From Carnimonas nigrificans ATCC BAA-78 (lineage in GTDB: Bacteria; Pseudomonadota; Gammaproteobacteria; Pseudomonadales; Halomonadaceae): DNA of 64,000 nt. The notes under the pieces were generated by a model. It was given only the letters and a program-made list of their open reading frames with translations. It was not told the origin of the DNA and searched no databases. This document shows, piece after piece, positions 63,589 to 64,000 of this stretch (positions are counted from its first letter, which is position 1; every line of letters starts with the position of its first letter). The stretch lies in the NCBI RefSeq assembly GCF_000526695.1, contig NZ_JAGO01000013.1:1-64000 (forward strand), in the 5' to 3' direction. The translations under genes were made by a program, and so were the position numbers.

Positions 63589-64000
63589 TTACAGGCGCGA
63601 CAGGCGCAATAGGGGGAGCACTGGCAGTGGACTGGGCCGCGGCAGGTGTCACGCTGCACTTGCATGGTCGCAATCGTCCTGCCCTTGAAGCACTCGCCGG
63701 GCAGTGCCGAGCGCGCGGGGCGGCTACCGTTTTACATAGCCCGTCACTAACCGATCATGATGAGTTGAGACGCTGGATTACCGCCCTCGATGAAGAGGTG
63801 ACGCTTGATATTGCAGTGGCTGCTGCAGGAGTAAATACTCACTCCCAGCATGAGAATGGTGAGCAGTGGAACCAGGTCAAGGAGCTAATGGAGCTAAACT
63901 TCGGCGCTCCTATCGCCCTCACCAACTGTCTGGCAGAACGCATGAAACAGCGCGGACGCGGTCAAATTGTGCTGATGAGTTCGCTAGCGGGCTATTTTGG
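63552..64000 (+). CDS. Short-chain dehydrogenase/reductase, cut by window edge
   Basis: ATG at 63552, open to the end of the window (about 149 codons). HILITGATGAIGGALAVDWA holds the NAD(P)-binding TGxxxGxG motif, IAVAAAGVNT the NAG-like segment, and IVLMSSLAGYF the catalytic Ser. The YxxxK would lie beyond the edge. It overlaps kpsS by 37 bp, placing it in the capsule operon; SDR genes in such clusters may modify a capsule sugar or lipid, which is inference. Confidence 0.85.
   Translation, partial: MSDSRRPMRHILITGATGAIGGALAVDWAAAGVTLHLHGRNRPALEALAGQCRARGAATVLHSPSLTDHDELRRWITALDEEVTLDIAVAAAGVNTHSQHENGEQWNQVKELMELNFGAPIALTNCLAERMKQRGRGQIVLMSSLAGYF

Noticed and set aside
1-64000. Replication origin, CRISPR array, prophage or integron
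   Set aside because: No dnaA-box cluster with dnaA/dnaN, no regularly spaced repeats, no integrase, phage structural or transposase genes were found.

Overview
The window is about 64 kb of bacterial chromosome, moderately GC-rich and densely coded. It has no tRNA, rRNA, CRISPR array, prophage or intact insertion sequence that I could recognise. The gene content is purely gammaproteobacterial. The gshB-tonB-yqgE-ruvX order, the divergent ilvA/rpiA pair and the FAN1-like nuclease next to a Rad3-type helicase are Pseudomonas-like arrangements. Together with the base composition they suggest an Oceanospirillales/Halomonadaceae-type organism; this assignment is inference. Six perfect 16-bp ParB-binding sites (parS) at 6635, 10392, 18476, 32370, 43242 and 55523, plus a glyQ-glyS-gmhB block that lies beside oriC in pseudomonads, place the window in the origin-proximal part of the main chromosome. 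No dnaA or oriC is visible inside it.

Layout. 1-3.3 kb: a hexanucleotide repeat, then leftward ruvX, yqgE, tonB-like and gshB behind a palindromic operator-like site. 3.9-8.2 kb: poxB, a small lipoprotein, rsmE, secB and a membrane rhodanese. 8.6-17.7 kb: envC, a LysE exporter, ubiI-ubiH-ygfB, then zapA-6S RNA-fau and pyrC. 17.8-24.8 kb: uspA, ilvA, rpiA, a small membrane protein and a SNF2 helicase. 25-43 kb: a dispersed lipopolysaccharide core region (waaA, hldE, a GT9 enzyme, kdkA, a GT4 enzyme, a second GT9, a GT2, waaF, hldD, gmhB) interrupted by a nitronate monooxygenase, a GST, glyQS and crcB. 43-48.6 kb: a gene-poor stretch, two small membrane proteins, etfA-etfB, a frameshifted PEBP gene and cspA. 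48.7-59.9 kb: the Rad3 helicase/FAN1 nuclease pair, a MerR regulator, a siderophore-interacting protein, a TrmH-type methylase, OsmC, a HAD phosphatase, a mannitol/hexuronate dehydrogenase and an AGE-type sugar isomerase. 60.3-64 kb: capsule genes kpsC and kpsS and the start of a short-chain dehydrogenase.

Functionally, the largest theme is the cell envelope. HldE, GmhB and HldD supply ADP-heptose. WaaA adds Kdo to lipid A and KdkA phosphorylates it. The GT9, GT4 and GT2 enzymes extend the core. KpsC and KpsS build the Kdo linker of a group 2/3-type capsule. A second theme is chromosome maintenance: the parS cluster, ZapA, EnvC and the crosslink-repair pair.

The least explained items are two diverged, head-to-head copies of a hairpin-rich repeat (35509-36048) whose stems differ in sequence but keep their pairing; parS sites that double as a transcription terminator stem (18476) or lie inside a reading frame (rsmE, 6635); and a C8-tract frameshift in the PEBP gene.
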